Assembly: GCA_011037195.1 (NCBI GenBank)
Contig: JAAEAF010002533.1
Coordinates: 32,904-96,903 of the forward strand
Source of the DNA: Triatoma infestans
Lineage: Eukaryota; Arthropoda; Insecta; Hemiptera; Reduviidae
Reading direction: 5' to 3'
DNA: 64,000 nucleotides
The notes under the pieces were generated by a model that saw nothing but the letters and a program-made list of their open reading frames with translations, had not been told where the DNA came from and ran no database searches. Position numbers and translations under genes: made by a program. Positions 1 to 9,892 of the stretch are shown here, one piece after another (position 1 is the first letter of the stretch; every line of letters begins with the position of its first letter).

Positions 1-239
1 CGGAGCCGGTATTTTCTTAAGAGCGTTTTAAGAAAGTATCCCTCTTCCAAAATGTTGTGACAATTATGGTGGGAAAATGTACGCTGTCCTTGTTGACTTA
101 GACTTTATGTGAATTAAGGCTGAGGAGAGAATAGTGTTGCTGGTTGATTTCCAGGTCATAAGAGTCGGTTATAAGATCGCTTTAGTCATCGGAAATCAGC
201 AAAGGTTGGTTAGAAGCTGCGTGTAAAAAAAAAAAAGCA

Positions 240-783
240 TTAGCCGCCTAACAAAAGCGGGTAAATGCAATGTATTGCAGTGGATACCAGGCCACTATGG
301 TGGAATTTACGATAACCAGCAAGCTGATCGTTTGGCTAAGTCGGAATCGAAAAAAAGAACAACCGGATCTACCCGTTCCACTAAGAAATTTAAAGGCTCT
401 AGTATTAAGGGATATATGGGACAATAAGTATCCGGAAAAGGAAGCTGGACGAAAGTGGGAGAAAAGGATTGGAAGCTAGCGGCAGGGTTCCCGCCATTGT
501 TGCCCGTTGGGATGCTGTTGCGCCTGCTTCCGTACGCTGACAGGCCACAATCTGCTACAGAAGCAGAATTTAGCATTTAGCTGTCTGCCCTGAACTAAAA
601 GATGTTACACCATATGCAATTTCGAGTATAATGCACATTTAGTCTGGGCTGGCAGAAGGAGAATCGCCGAAAGGACAACCTAATGGCATGTAATAAAAAA
701 ATAAAAAAAACTTCAAACATCAACCAGACTTTAGTCTCAACACCTTAGAAATGTAATAGGATCCGAAGAGAGGGACCTAAACC

Positions 784-814
<31 letters not shown>

Positions 815-945
815 AGTTGAGAGTCTTACTCACTAGAGTGGGAGAATCTGTTTAAATACAGCTGAGCTAAATAAGGGACAGACTTTAGAATAGTTTATAC
901 AGCAATTACTACCATTTCTCACTACCATTTTATATGTACTTTTTC
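240..945 (+). pseudogene. 3' end of an R1/I-type non-LTR retrotransposon (RNase H tail)
   Basis: Remnant of a LINE polyprotein. Translating from base 281 gives WIPGHYGGIYDNQQADRLAK, the last conserved block of the retroelement RNase H domain (the H and the final catalytic D are present). Only the end of the domain survives; the DGS, E and SDS blocks are absent. Bases 480-700 continue as the C-terminal zinc-knuckle region and 3' UTR, with stops in all frames, followed by A-rich sequence near 690-715. The part from 478 onward matches the reverse complement of 46027-46532. It abuts the tail of a minus-strand jockey element at 945. It is a dead fragment, and the family assignment beyond RNase H-bearing LINE is inference. 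Confidence 0.65.
784..808. repeat. (GA)n microsatellite
   Basis: A run of about 12 GA units inside the 3' region of the LINE fragment. The homologous segment near 46200-46212 has a shorter TC run, so this tract has varied in length since duplication. Confidence 0.9.
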
Positions 946-1055
946 TTTTTTTAACATTTTTATTGATTTTTACAACACTTTGTTGTGGTGGTTGGTTCCG
1001 CAGAGCTGGAAAGCATCAGAGACATTTTCCGTGGTAGCCTGCTTCATTTTGTGGT

Positions 1056-1093
1056 CATCGACCGGTTTCGGGCGTTCGCCCATCTTCAGGATG
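1056..1093 (-). ncRNA. Type I hammerhead ribozyme motif (HHR1, left arm)
   Basis: Minus strand reads CATC, CTGAAGA, T, GGGC-GAAC-GCCC, GAAA, CCGGTC, GATG. This satisfies the hammerhead consensus: core CUGANGA, a perfect 4-bp helix II with a GAAC loop, G12-A13-A14, A15.1 ... U16.1, and C17 as the cleavage nucleotide. The flanking CATC and GATG form helix I. One extra U lies between A9 and helix II; extra residues at that point are known in some natural hammerheads. Helix III is minimal: one A-U pair closed over CCGG, or an intermolecular ACCGGU duplex. Confidence 0.85.
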
Positions 1094-1463
1094 CGTTTTT
1101 CAGACAGTGTGAGACAACACAGACTCGCACAGAGTAACTTAGTTTCTAAAAAAAAAAAAGTGCGTATTTGGATGAGATATGTGAGTGATGATGTGACATG
1201 GTTTGTGGGATGCATAATAAAAAACCTAATTACATAAAAAAAAACATAATTAGGTATACATGCTTGCTTACGTGAAAAAGTGAAAGAATGACTGGAATTT
1301 CTTAATTCTTTGGAACTGGAAAAACCTAATTATATTTCCCACCCATCAGGCCACATCCCTTTACCTAGTTTAAGAGTTTAGTATTTTTTTAAAAAATACC
1401 CCTCAGTTAGTGTGAAACTAAGTTACTCTGTGCGAGTCTGGATGTCACACTGTCTGAAAAACG

Positions 1464-1501
1464 CATCCTGAAGATGGGCGAACGCCCGAAACCGGTCGAT
1501 G
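1464..1501 (+). ncRNA. Type I hammerhead ribozyme motif (HHR1, right arm)
   Basis: Plus-strand mirror of the left-arm motif, with all catalytic positions intact: CATC 1464-1467, CTGAAGA 1468-1474, the helix II hairpin, GAAA, CCGGTC ending at C1497 (predicted cleavage after it), and GATG 1498-1501. The core variant CTGAAGA rather than CTGATGA is allowed because position 7 is free. Confidence 0.87.
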
Positions 1502-2640
1502 ACCACAAAATGAAGCAGGCTACCACGGAAAATGTCTCTGATGTTTTACAACACTAACCAACTTTTGCAACAACTAAAATAGATAACGTGTGAACAATGT
1601 GTGTGTTGGCTGAAGGCCACGGCACACATGATCTGATCTACATGAACGACTGCCATCCAGCGATGGCAGCCATAATAAATCATTAAGGATGGAGTCTTAT
1701 AACAGTCCTACAAGACAGCCAAATACTTAAGCAGATGATCGCGAGGCCATCGATGCTTCAGTCGTCGTGATGGGTTACAAGGGAGAGTTGTGGTTGAGAG
1801 CGTCTGGGATAATTAGACTTGAATGAGAGGATAATTGATAATGGAACTGCAGATAACGGGACTTGGCTATCGCAGAAACGAAGGGAATTTTAAGGTCGTT
1901 ATGGATGGTGTGATTGGAAACGTAGAAGGGAGCACTGACTATGGTGCGAAGGATTTTGGACTGTAGTGATGGAATGTGATAAAGATTTGAATGTCTGGCT
2001 GTCCCATATACGAGTAGTTCGATTCCGTGAGTCCAAATAGGGGCTAATAGAGAATAATATAGTTGTCGTTTGTTATGTAATGAAATTTCGAACGTTTGCC
2101 TAGAAGTTTTTTTGTCAAGATTGATACCAAGGTAACGAACTTTTGTGACGGGAGGTAAAGGAATATGGTTGAAATATATAGGAGGAAGGGTTTTTCGATT
2201 TAATGTGAAGACTATGTAATTAGATTTGAGTTGATTCACCTTTATTCTCCACTTTCAGAGTCAGAGTTCGAGGATGTTTAGATGAGATTGAAGATGTCGA
2301 GTTGACATGATGGGATCATTATGTGGGGATAGGATGGCCGTATCATCGGCGAAGGTTAAGGTGACAGTATTAAAATGTAGTGGGAGGTCAGCAGTATATA
2401 TTGTGTAAAGAAGGGGAGCAAGCATGCTTCCTTGTGGAACGCCAACGTGAATAGGAAATTTGGGAGAAAATGAGGTTCCTTGGACTTACATGAAATGGCG
2501 ATCCTTTGAGGAAGGAAAGATATGAAGTGGAAGGAAGGATGCCCTTAAGTTTCCACAATAATCCCGAGTGCCATATTCGATCAAACGCTTGAGAGATGTC
2601 CACGAAGGCTCACGGGCAGTATTACTTCCGCTCAAGGGAG

Positions 2641-4026
2641 GTTATATGTAATTAAATACGTAAAGTCAAGGTAATTTGTGTTACTTTCCTTATTATATAG
2701 TGTTGAGCATTATTTTCAGTTTATTTATCTCATCAACCAAACCCAATTTTTCTCCTTCTCATACCCATTAAGAAAGGCTGTAACAGTAGGTTTTTGTAAT
2801 TTAGACCCAATGCACAAATCACGCAGAATGCTTCTAGGTTCATTTTTTTGAGGGAAAAATAAAGGTTTTAAATCAAAATGAGAAAGCCCCTAAAAAAGCG
2901 TTTTCTTGTCTTTAATAAGAATTCATAATGCCCCTTTATGATACAAATCATTCGCTGCAATATTTTTTCGTATTCAATGGGATCACTTTCTTATTTCCGG
3001 TGAAAAATCAATCACAATAAATTTTTTTCATAATCTCAAAAAATCCTCTTGAAAAATATAAAGGTATGGATGAGTAATGAATATATTAATATCTAAAATA
3101 TGAAAACAAAATGAAATCTTCTTTTTTGTAATAAAGAAAATATACTCAATGATTTCCAAGATATTATAAGATTTTGGTTTTGCTACATATTGTGGAAATC
3201 TACCCCAGAAATAACAAACAGGCAACCGGTATGAGCATCACAAATAACGCTGAGCTATCATATAGTAAGCAATTCATCTTGCTTACCCATATCCTGTATT
3301 GTTTCTTATAATACGTTCTCTAGTCTAACTATTCCTTTATGAATACATTTATATTCATTTATGCATGACATATACAATTCAAAATAAATCAAAAGGAAAT
3401 GGATATTACAGAAATTCCAGCCCAGTTGGTGCCACAGCTTATAGGATGAATTTGATAGGTATAATAAATTATTTTATGAAATTTTCATCTATTAATTATT
3501 TTCTGTTATTACTTTAAGAGAAATGATTGCGATCGTGTCAAGTGTAAGGAAATTGAGTTTTCATTATTATTGGAGGGGTTTTCTGAATATGAGGAAAATG
3601 TTTCTAGCGAGAATAGTCGGTGGTGTATGTAGGTAAACAAAATATTCCAAAAATAAAAATTAAGTTCGAAAAAGCATAAACTTGACAACATTCTATTTAG
3701 GATGCATCTGACAATTAGTTTTCAAAAATTCATCGAACCAAAGATGAAAGTTTCTATTTATTTATTTTTTTTAGTATCCAAAATATCTCCAAAGAATTTC
3801 TTTAAAATTTGCACACATCAACCAACTTAAATCCTAACACGTGTACTTGAAACAATTCTGGAGAAAAATTCCTTTTTATTACTCGGTAGGTAGAAAACGT
3901 TAAGCTCTCCTCCACTAATGTGCCGCTTCAGTACGTTATAAGTTTCTACCACAACGATGTTTACTGTCTCTAGAAATATATCGAGGTTTCCTGAATTCGA
4001 AGAAAATGTTTTAGCTAATAGTCTCT
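2641..4026. other. AT-rich stretch with no recognisable gene
   Basis: About 1.4 kb of AT-rich sequence with many stops in all frames. I recognise no protein domain, RNA gene or repeat shared with the rest of the window. Short open frames here (for example 3028-3225 and 3509-3691, minus) are low-complexity and look like chance. Confidence 0.6.
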
Positions 4027-4101
4027 AATTGTGGTGGTTGGTTCCGCAGAGCTGGAAAGCATCAGAAACATTTTCCGTGATAGCCTGTTTCTTTTTGTGG
4101 T

Positions 4102-4130
4102 CATCGACCGGTTTCGGGCGTTCGCCCATC
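4102..4130 (-). ncRNA. Truncated hammerhead motif (HHR1)
   Basis: The minus strand keeps helix II (GGGC-GAAC-GCCC), GAAA, CCGGTC and GATG, but the CTGANGA half is missing where the arm stops at 4130. It should be inactive. Confidence 0.7.
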
Positions 4131-4392
4131 GTGCGTACATGGCTGATGTATGTGAATGTGTGTGAAAGGTGAAATGTGGAATGAAATGCATAATTATAAA
4201 ATAGACTAGCTTATATGGATTACTTACTCAACATAGCTATGTATCTATACCATCGTATGATCATTCAGCACGAATTCTATCGTTTCTTATCAGCAACTAT
4301 TCATAGTGGCCCTCGGCTGACACTTTCGCGTTATTTCGCTCTGTTATAAATTAATAAATAGAAATAATAAGATGGTATGGATAAATAATTAT

Positions 4393-4948
4393 TCTAGTGG
4401 AAAAACGAAATAGAAAAGTAAGTGTTTTGGAAAATAGTTCAGTAAAATAATTTTGTGAAAATTAGCTAGTACAAATAGTGTATTTTAGTAATGGGGATAG
4501 AGTCAGGTACTGTAATTTAAGGTCATTGCTATTAGAGAGACAAAGGCACAAGAATCCGTTAAATTAGTCCAATGCCACTTGGCCAACTGTTTTGTAAGAG
4601 AAGGCATTCTTTCAAAGAGTCTGCATTCTGCTTTCGAACAAGGAACTGTCTGAAACAGACATTCTAGCCAGAACACTTGCTTCAGGAATCGCTTTCTTAA
4701 ACTCATGCCAGTGATAGAGATTAACGTTTATTCTAAATTAACAATTGATCTATTAAGCATAATAGTTGTGATATTGTAAAATATTTAAATATCTTTAAAG
4801 ATAATATATTTAATTTAATCTACAAGTGTTTTCTTAATTATTCTTATTACTTCACTCTCTTAAAACTTACAAACACAAGCCCCTTTACAAAACCGCTAAC
4901 GCCACAAGCTACCACTACACTATAACAAATCACACCAATTACATTTCA
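4393..4948 (+). mobile_element. Gypsy-type solo LTR (LTR-A), copy 1
   Basis: Same sequence family as the 3' LTR of the gypsy fragment at 11.8 kb. It starts with a degenerate TGTAGTGG box, contains the family's conserved CCACTTGGCCAACTGTTTTG segment near 4572, and ends ...ACATTTCA. The 4-bp target duplication TTAT (4389-4392 and 4949-4952) is perfect and matches the 4-5 bp duplications made by Ty3/gypsy integrases. No internal coding sequence is present, so this is a solo LTR left by recombination. It sits inside HHR1 copy 2 and is therefore younger than it. Confidence 0.85.
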
Positions 4949-5182
4949 TTATCAAAGTAAAATCTCCTTCAAAAAACACAGTTAAAGTTATACAATCCCA
5001 CTCATTGATGTTCCTATTTTAAAAAGGGAACGTCTTTAAAGGACTGAAACATGTGTTTTCCCATTCAGGCAGCAACACCCCTCTTAAAACCTAGTTCCAT
5101 CATAACAAAGACTTTTTAAAATCCAATGTATCAACTGTATTTCCTCTGTGCAAGTCTATGTTATTACACTGTTTAACAAAAA

Positions 5183-5220
5183 CATCCTGGTGATGAGCGA
5201 ACGCCCGAAACCGGACGATG
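5183..5220 (+). ncRNA. Decayed hammerhead motif (HHR1)
   Basis: Recognisable but mutated: the core reads CTGGTGA (A6 changed to G), helix II loses a pair (GAGC against GCCC), and the cleavage triplet reads GAC rather than GTC. It should be inactive. Confidence 0.7.
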
Positions 5221-5267
5221 ACCACAAAAAGAAGCAGGCTATTATGGAAAATGTCTCTGATAATTGT

Positions 5268-5979
5268 CTGACTGTGTTTTATGTATGAACAAAATATAAG
5301 GGGGGTGTAACCAAAGTCTTTGTAGTTTTTTTTTCTCTTAATCCTCAATAGTATTACTAAAACACGTTTACCAAAAGTTTCTTATTAATCATCCGTTTTA
5401 CTTTCAGCTTATGCTTGTATCAGCTTGTCGAAAGATCTCTGGGATCTCTGACCTAGTTGAGTAAGCTTCAATCCAGGGCATCACAACTCCTTAGATTGAA
5501 CACTTCTGGCGGCAGCTGTAGAAGTAGAATCCTTGCACCAGTACCAGAAAACTTTCAGATGAATTAGGCGTATCCCATTCAACCATATACCCGCAAAATG
5601 TGAACAGCCGCCCAGACCATCAGTAACATTCACATCAATTTAACCCTAGCTATCAGTTAAACCCTTCTTTCAAAACCCGAGTGATTTTTTTTTCGTTTCA
5701 TTAAACGAATTATTACATTAAATGAAACGTAGGTTTATTTTGACAATGAACAAACAAAAATAAACGATTGGATCAGGCCAACCAGCTGTACAGTCTGTGA
5801 TGGATGCAAGAAAGTATAATTATTTTATTTAAAGAAAATAATCAAAAATTATGAGAAAATACAAGCTCGTTCGCAAAAAGGGTAACCCAGGTAGAAAAGT
5901 ACAGTTACTGGGACAGTTTATCAACCTTGATGGCATTATACTACCCCCTTCTCCTCACAGGGGAGGAATTGAACGAACA
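5268..5979. other. Stretch with no recognisable gene
   Basis: No domain, RNA gene or window-wide repeat recognised. A short plus frame starting at 5851 is basic and low in complexity; its downstream half runs into LTR sequence, so I do not treat it as a gene. Confidence 0.5.
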
Positions 5980-6275
5980 AAGAGAAGACATTCTTTTCAA
6001 GACAGATATGTTGTAGACACCAAGGAGAACAAACCAGAACTGTACCAATTTTAAGTTATAACATAAGAGTTTATTCCAGTTAATTTCATCATACTTATAA
6101 GCTTATTATTATGATAATTTAAAGTAACTTAATTTCTCTTAGAGAATATATCTATTTTAAAAACAATGGCGTTTTCTTAATTATTCTTATTACTTCTCTC
6201 TTAAACACATATATACTTACAAGCCCTTTTACTAAAACGCTCGTGCTTCTACAACAACAACATCATCCTGTAATA
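5980..6275 (+). mobile_element. LTR-A fragment (3' part)
   Basis: Bases from about 6010 match the second half of LTR-A: the segment after GTAGACACC, the TAAGTTATAACATAAGAG box, and the ending with ACAAGCCC and a CTCGTGCT-like box. The first half is diverged or missing. No target duplication found. Confidence 0.6.
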
Positions 6276-6613
6276 TTGTTACTAACAACAGTAAGAGAAA
6301 TTCGTATGAGTGTTTCAGATCAGATTTTTTTCAATAATTTCAAAACTGTTAAATAGTCTAATAAAGAAAAAAAAAGGTAAAAATAAAATGTCTCATGTAA
6401 AAGAAATCTGTATTTAATAAGAAACTAAAAGAGTCAGCCATTAAAGAAGAAGAGGCCAGACTCAATCTTTTTCCCAGTAGCGGTGAAAAAGACCTCCTTT
6501 TTAAAGGCAGATTAATAAAAAGGAAGGAAAATTGACTTTGTTAACTGGTCGTTTCGCATTACCATTATTTAGTTTAATGATTGTAAGGGAAATAAGAAGA
6601 GAGAGGGACTAAG

Positions 6614-6660
<47 letters not shown>

Positions 6661-7299
6661 TATAAATGGTGAGTACAGTAGAAGACTGTAGGATATAAAA
6701 GGAGCCAACCTCCCATTCTGCCAGTCTCTCTCTCCCAAAGGTATATAAAGATGAAGGTTTTAATCTGAATAAAACAAGGGTATTGTCTAAGTATGAAAGC
6801 GTAAAGTCAGGAGTAGCTCCCTGTTATAAAGGTTTGGGGGAAGATTGGACAAAGTTTACTATCCTCCTTCAGAAGACAGAGAGTTAAAAGCGAGAAGTGT
6901 TCCCATAGTTAGGTGGTGCTTTCCTTATCCCTTTTGTTTCAGGCATTCTTTATGAATATGTATAAGATTGGGTGGAAGAGACCAGTGAATAATTCTTCAT
7001 AGGTTTTTGAAAGGTTATCAACAGAAGCCGGTAATCAGCTTTTTCCCGATATCAATACTTCAATTACCGTATTTTCTATTTAATATACTAATTTAATCGT
7101 AAATATGTTAAAAGTTAATGGTTTCCTGAATGAATTATATTTCTTCTAAATATACATTTCAATACGATTACAAAATAACATAATAAATTACTAATGCTTA
7201 GTGCAATAGTTGACATCCTTTTTTTATAACAAATTTTGTAAATCGTACAAACAGCATTGAGTATATTGGGGGGGGATCACATTCATCCAAAGAAATAAT
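6276..7299. other. Non-coding stretch with a (TG)n tract
   Basis: About 1 kb with no coding region recognised. It holds a (TG)n microsatellite at 6617-6659 and a possible promoter-like GGATATAAAAGG at 6690-6701, which cannot be tied to any gene. Confidence 0.5.
6617..6659. repeat. (TG)n microsatellite
   Basis: About 21 uninterrupted TG units. Confidence 0.95.
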
Positions 7300-7522
7300 T
7301 ATAATGGATGTGAAAAGGGGAGGGAAGATTAGAAAGAATGGATTTAAGAGCACTGTATATTGAATAGAACACACAAACTGCAAGGAATTTAAAAGTATAT
7401 TATAAGTATCCAGATATATATATAAAGAGACAGACTGCCTGAGTGATGAGAAGCAGTAGAAAGTTGCTGACTGGTTGTTAACTGGTCGTAAAACTGTTCT
7501 TCGTAGGGCTAGCTCGACTACA
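7300..7522 (-). mobile_element. LTR-C fragment or solo LTR
   Basis: Homologous to the LTR at 53396-53766 in the same (minus) orientation: TATAATGGAT at the left, a shared AGAGACAGACTG...CTGAGTGATGAGA block, and a GTTGCTGACTGGTTGT block. The right edge ends ...CGACTACA, the reverse complement of a TGTAGTCG start, consistent with the TGTAGTG start of the plus-strand LTR-C copy at 31778. Target duplication not resolvable because both flanks are AT repeats. Confidence 0.6.
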
Positions 7523-7540
7523 TATATATATATATATATA

Positions 7541-7665
7541 GAAGGTGTCCTAAGGTATATGGATAACGACTTTTTATCGGAAACTAAGATAGCTAGAAAA
7601 AAACTAAAAAAACATGTGTCCCCGTAGTTTTCTGTTAGAAATTCAAATTTAATTTGCAAATTTGT
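7541..7665. repeat. Single arm of the foldback element seen at 43.3 kb
   Basis: Starts GAAGGTGTCCTAAGGT and continues through GTGTCCCCGTAGTTTTCTGT and AAATTTAATTTGCAAATTTG. This equals one arm plus the centre of the palindromic element at 43271-43530; the second arm has been lost. Confidence 0.75.
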
Positions 7666-7950
7666 TTTGGTGCTTCTGGAAAGAAGCGAGATACAAGCAC
7701 CAACTTCATTTTTTCAAATTGGGAGGTGTCGTTTTTATTTAAGAAATAGATTCCTCTATTTTTTGTAAGAAAAAAATTTACTTGAACGGTTTTTTTTTTT
7801 CTGTGAGCGATATTTTACAAGTTATAAATGAAAACATGATTCTTATAAGAAATTTCAAAATGATAATATTGTAACGGATTTTTGATTGAATAAGAAGAAA
7901 AGTACTATTTTATTATTAAATTTTAGTCCTCATTAATTACAGATCTTGCT

Positions 7951-8051
7951 CGAACTGGCCTCCACCATTAGAGATGCATATTTCTTTGGCCGAAGGTACA
8001 ATTGGCAGGAAAGAGCATGTCTATGCATCTCTAATGGTGGAGGTCAGTTCC
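7951..8051. repeat. 30-bp inverted repeat (hairpin) at a LINE junction
   Basis: Arms 7951-7980 and 8022-8051 are complementary at 28 of 30 positions (centre block CCTCCACCATTAGAGATGCA). They are separated by 41 bp that are not repeated. The right arm joins directly onto a LINE 3' fragment. It may be an inversion made during LINE integration. Confidence 0.75.
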
Positions 8052-8566
8052 AGTCATGGACAGCCTTACAGCACTCATCCTTATGGATGAGTACAATAGG
8101 TTGTCGGCTCATTGGGGGTCCGGGCAGGACCATTTATTGGGGAGGGGATCCTGGGTCTTTCACGGACCTCCCTCAAGTATCTGGTTGGTTTCCTCACTAG
8201 GCATTGTAGTTTAAGGAGACATCTCTATACAATGGGACTCATGCCTGACCCCTTCTGTCTGTGAGACGGAGATGGAAAACACCCATACATTTTATGACGG
8301 ATTGTTTGGGCTATGAGGAGATTAGGTTCAAGACTTTTGGCTAGAATAGGATATCGGTAGAAAAGCTTAAGCTATGTTTTTTTTAAGGTTATGGTCCGAT
8401 TTATTCGGACTGTGGTAAAACATAGGTGGGCGAAAACCCGGGCCTAGATTTTGTTCTAGACCTGATAGTTGTTATTCTTTTGGAGTAGCTATATGGGCCC
8501 AGGGAGGCTTTGGATAATGCAGGGTTTTGCACCTCCCCTCTTTGAATAATAATAATAATAACCCTA
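8052..8566 (+). pseudogene. I/R1-like LINE 3' fragment with (AAT)n tail
   Basis: Diverged homologue of 50560-51105. Shared blocks include ACTCATCCTTATGGATGAGT, the T(A/G)GTTTAAGGAGACA region and GATTTATTCGGACTG. It encodes remnants of the LINE C-terminal region downstream of RNase H, with stops in every frame. It ends in about five AAT units (8546-8561), the tail type expected of I-like LINEs. Dead copy. Confidence 0.65.
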
Positions 8567-9404
8567 ATAAAAAGAAGAACATAAATTTTGGAAATTTTAG
8601 TGAGAACTGAGTTTATTTAAAATAATAATAACCATTTTAACAAAAAATAAATAAATAAAAATGTTATCACATTTTTGCTATTGTGTTTGATACAGGTGAA
8701 CTGGTGAAAATAGTTGTTAAGGGGGGAGGGGGGAATCCCTTGTAAATAAAGGAGGATGGAAGAGGTTTTAGCGCGTACAACTCTACTATTACGGTATATA
8801 TATATATCTTCAACAATTGTTGGAAGTGGGCCAATAACAGTTGGGGATATATAGAATGTTTGCAACACACATTCATAGAGACATGTTACATTTACACACT
8901 ATACAAACACACAAACACACACACACACAAACACACTCACTTACAAGTTATCCGCCCAAACTATCGACCAGATCTGATAAGGGATGAGGATTATATTCTG
9001 AGTACATCCTAGTAGTCTACCACATAGATATTTTGTCGATGATGGGTATTATATTACAAGCCTTTACAGATTATCAACATATCTGTTTATACAAAACTGT
9101 AAATTATATTGGTTATAATGCAATCCTATTATTATATTGTATTAGCTGGTATTATAACATTTCTAACAATATAATTATATAATTTACTATTATCAGTTAA
9201 TATTAAACATTCAAAGTAATGAAATTTAAAAATAGTGATTAAATAATATGAACATGCACATTTACATAACGTTTGAATTGGTCGTATTTCTGAAATGTGA
9301 AATCCGAAGAAGGATGGGATACTTTTCTAATAAAGATAAAATAATAAAGTGAAAAAGCCTGAAGAAAGGACGGGAATTTTGCTAGTTTAGATTGTTGTAG
9401 AGGA
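8567..9404. other. AT-rich non-coding stretch
   Basis: No gene recognised. It contains an (AC)n-rich patch at 8890-8940. Minus-strand open frames at 8617-8876 overlap each other in two frames and have no family resemblance. Confidence 0.5.
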
Positions 9405-9605
9405 TTATTGCGCTGGGACCTGAAAGATCTGTTGTGCCCCCCGGAGCCTTCTCCAATGCACAGCCGGCCTCCAAGCAGTTTTCTCTAACTACACATAACA
9501 CTGCCCATCACAGGAAAGTAGTAGTACAGGCTCCTAGGAAGAGAAAATCTAAGGGCAGCATGCTGGATTCGAACACTCCGGCGTGCTACCACTGAGCTAA
9601 TCCCT
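9405..9605 (-). mobile_element. tRNA-derived SINE (SINE1), copy 1
   Basis: On the minus strand the element begins GGGATTAGCTCAGTGGTAGC, a near-perfect tRNA head with an RNA polymerase III A box (TAGCTCAGTGG). A B box follows (GTTCGAATCC). The body, with GGAGGCCGG and an AGGCTCC-like block, is shared with copies at 32.2, 33.1, 38.4, 42.9 and 62.9 kb. It is not a tRNA gene: the cloverleaf between the boxes is shortened and no anticodon arm forms. About 225 bp upstream of the head also match upstream sequence of the 32-kb copy. Confidence 0.85.
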
Positions 9606-9835
9606 TCCTTCTCCCTTGGTTTTCACCACTTAACTAGCGACGGAGACACTAGTTTGTGTACTGTGTTTTTCCTTGTCTGTAAATTGTAGAGTGTATGTAG
9701 TTTTAAGTGTATTGTATACTGTTCTGACGAAATGCATGGAGTACTGAGCTATGGTAACCCGTGGGGTCGCTACTCCCCAAGTAAACTGTATGCAACAGAT
9801 ACCCTTGCGGGCATTATGCCGCATTAACAAACTGA
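9606..9835 (-). repeat. Repeat unit fused upstream of SINE1
   Basis: Reverse complement of 32021-32220, including GGGAGTAGCGACCCCAC(G)G and the ACATACACTCTACA block. It occurs in the same position and orientation relative to SINE1 in both copies, so the pair moves or was duplicated as a composite. Confidence 0.7.
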
Positions 9836-9892
9836 AAAAAAAATATCTGAGTACGAAACACTCACCCGATTTTCTCTTACTTCTGATAATAA

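Larger units (their letters stand above)
980..1543. mobile_element. Hammerhead-armed foldback element, family 1 (HHR1), copy 1
   Basis: The most complete member of a repeat family in this window. Left arm (about 1014-1148) and right arm (about 1405-1540) are inverted copies of each other, separated by about 250 bp of unique middle sequence. Each arm carries a hammerhead ribozyme motif, on the minus strand at left and the plus strand at right. The element is bounded by a perfect 12-bp target duplication, TTTTACAACACT, at 968-979 and 1544-1555. The left end has about 35 extra bases (GTGGTGGTTGGTTCCGCAGA and following) not mirrored at the right. It carries no reading frame of note and no transposase, so it is non-autonomous. 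The host site is the 3' UTR of a jockey element; jockey copies elsewhere in the window lack the insertion. Confidence 0.85.
945..2640 (-). pseudogene. Jockey-clade LINE, 3' half, broken
   Basis: Minus-strand reverse transcriptase of the jockey type. Reading down from 2603: a DISQAFDRIWHSGLLWKL segment (RT motif around the first catalytic D), FADD at 2342-2353 (the catalytic YADD-type box), a YLGINLDKK box, and the jockey C-terminal signature LLAPIWTHGIELLVYG followed by APFYVSNHTIHNDLKIPF within 1775-2239. Frameshifts and stops separate these blocks. The 3' UTR (about 1600-1770) has the same sequence as the jockey copies at 45.5-46.0 kb and 47.6 kb. The poly(A) tail reads as poly(T) near 945-960. 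A hammerhead-armed element is inserted in the 3' UTR at 980-1543. It is not functional. Confidence 0.85.
4033..5261. mobile_element. HHR1 foldback element, copy 2, split by a solo LTR
   Basis: Left end GTGGTTGGTTCCGCAGAGC and a truncated arm up to 4130; right arm about 5120-5261. A 6-bp AATTGT lies on each side (4027-4032 and 5262-5267). The middle sequence after 4130 (starting GTGCGTACATGG) resembles the middle of copy 1 after base 1160, which supports treating the two arms as one element. A gypsy-type solo LTR (4393-4948) is inserted in the middle. Confidence is moderate because the middle is diverged. Confidence 0.65.

Noticed and set aside
970..1237. Overlapping open frames on both strands across 970-1237
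   Set aside because: They are products of the palindromic hammerhead arm being read in both directions; no conservation as protein and no family resemblance.
5851..6054. 67-codon basic open frame
   Set aside because: Its second half is LTR-A sequence, and no domain or conserved counterpart is visible.
6690..6701. TATA-like GGATATAAAAGG
   Set aside because: No downstream gene, LTR edge or initiator context, so it is not supported as a promoter.
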